6,168 bases of DNA, taken from NCBI GenBank assembly GCA_023397045.1, contig JAEWUR010000351.1, forward strand, positions 1 to 6,168. Reading direction: 5' to 3'. Of the stretch, positions 5,671 to 6,168 are shown piece after piece (positions within the stretch are counted from its first letter, which is position 1; each line of letters opens with the position of its first letter). A program made the position numbers and the translations under genes. Below the pieces are notes generated by a model that searched no databases, had not been told where the DNA came from, and saw only the letters and a program-made list of their open reading frames with translations. Source of the stretch: Planctomycetota bacterium (GTDB taxonomy: Bacteria; Planctomycetota; Planctomycetia; Pirellulales; Thermoguttaceae).

Positions 5671-6168
5671 CAATATCGCGGAGTTTGTCAATACAACAGG
5701 AGGATGAAAGCTGGCTTTTCCATACAATTCGGCGATCAAGCACGTCGTATGCCTTCCACGATGGATTCGCACTGACTTCTATACAACATTCGTCGCTCTG
5801 GACAATCTCGACAAATCCCTGACAATACGACGTGAATGCACCAAAGATACCCGTGTACTCTGCGCCACGATACAAGACCAACCGACATAGCTCAAAGAGC
5901 TTTGAATCAAAGTCGTTAGGGTAGCCACGAAATGGATGCGATGGTGCATTGCAACCCCACCTGAGCGTGTGCATGAGGGCATATTTCATGCGGTCGATTG
6001 TGGGAACATCGGCCCGACGCACTTCATAGTCATAGGCAATTAACAAATGTGTTGCAGCCTTTTCCCAGCCGACTGACTGAGGGAAACATTTGGCATAGTC
6101 CGCCAAAATGCTGTTCCAGATGGGATCAGGAGCCCTCCGTGCCAATAATGGGTGAGACAACTGCCTCC
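5662..6168 (-). pseudogene. N-terminal part of the IS-interrupted PD-(D/E)XK nuclease-like gene
   Basis: This is the upstream half of the split gene. Counted from TTG 6160 it gives 166 host residues (MSHPLLARRAPDP... to ...DKLRDIARE). Reading on into the element adds about 14 foreign residues before a TGA at 5618-5620. I recognise no domain in this part. It looks like a mixed helical globular segment with many cysteines (Cys25, 70, 92, 113, 125, 126, 155, 156) and aromatic residues, and no signal peptide or membrane segment. The true start is undecided: TTG 6160 has GGAGG only three bases upstream, which is too close, and the frame stays open to the window edge, so the protein may begin outside. 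Base composition is close to that of the C-terminal half, as expected for one gene. Confidence 0.7.

Noticed and set aside
4197..5822. A 541-codon plus-strand ORF, the longest in the window
   Set aside because: It lies antisense to the IS66 transposase, whose catalytic and zinc motifs are clear, and runs out of the IS into the host gene. It is a GC-rich shadow frame.
1..6168. CRISPR arrays, tRNA or rRNA genes, riboswitches
   Set aside because: I saw no regularly spaced repeats, no tRNA-like cloverleaf and no rRNA-like stretch in a read of both strands. The only repeats are the IS ends, the target duplication and the two palindromic elements.

Overview
The window looks like an accessory region of a GC-rich bacterial chromosome. 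A planctomycete is the best guess. The basis is a pair of dispersed GC-rich palindromic repeats (a GGGGACAGGCACC-type palindrome and an LTPGPSPASGRGE-coding element) and a small ORF ending in an AWPxLPxxIR-like motif. I associate all three with planctomycete genomes from memory, so the taxonomy is an inference.

Left edge (1-544): the C-terminal end of an unrecognised, charged plus-strand protein, then a weak 85-codon plus-strand ORF with that C-terminal motif. The ORF meets the next gene tail to tail, and the two stop codons overlap.

Middle (541-2979, minus strand, read right to left): a tight three-gene unit. It encodes a radical SAM protein of the spore-photoproduct-lyase-like (SplB/COG1533) family, a DUF523/TudS-type iron-sulfur desulfurase-like protein, and a second, longer SplB-like radical SAM protein. 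The first two genes overlap by 11 bases and the last two are 8 bases apart. Each gene has a Shine-Dalgarno sequence, and one of these contains the stop codon of the gene before it. Both radical SAM proteins keep the CxxxCxxC cluster motif but lack the cysteine that acts as hydrogen donor in true spore photoproduct lyase. The last gene carries two repeat elements in frame. One is a 75-bp palindrome that adds exactly 25 codons and has no stop codon in any of the six reading frames.

Right half (3053-6168, minus strand): a lower-GC gene for a protein of about 531 residues or more, with a PD-(D/E)XK nuclease-like core. A 1503-bp IS66-family insertion sequence cuts it in two. The element has only a tnpC transposase gene, 21-bp terminal inverted repeats with one mismatch, and a 9-bp direct duplication of the target. 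Removing the element and one copy of the duplication restores a single open frame.

Taken together, the iron-sulfur trio looks like a small nucleic-acid (or nucleotide) modification or repair cassette, next to a decayed nuclease gene that may be a dead defence gene. The cassette's substrate cannot be read from the sequence.
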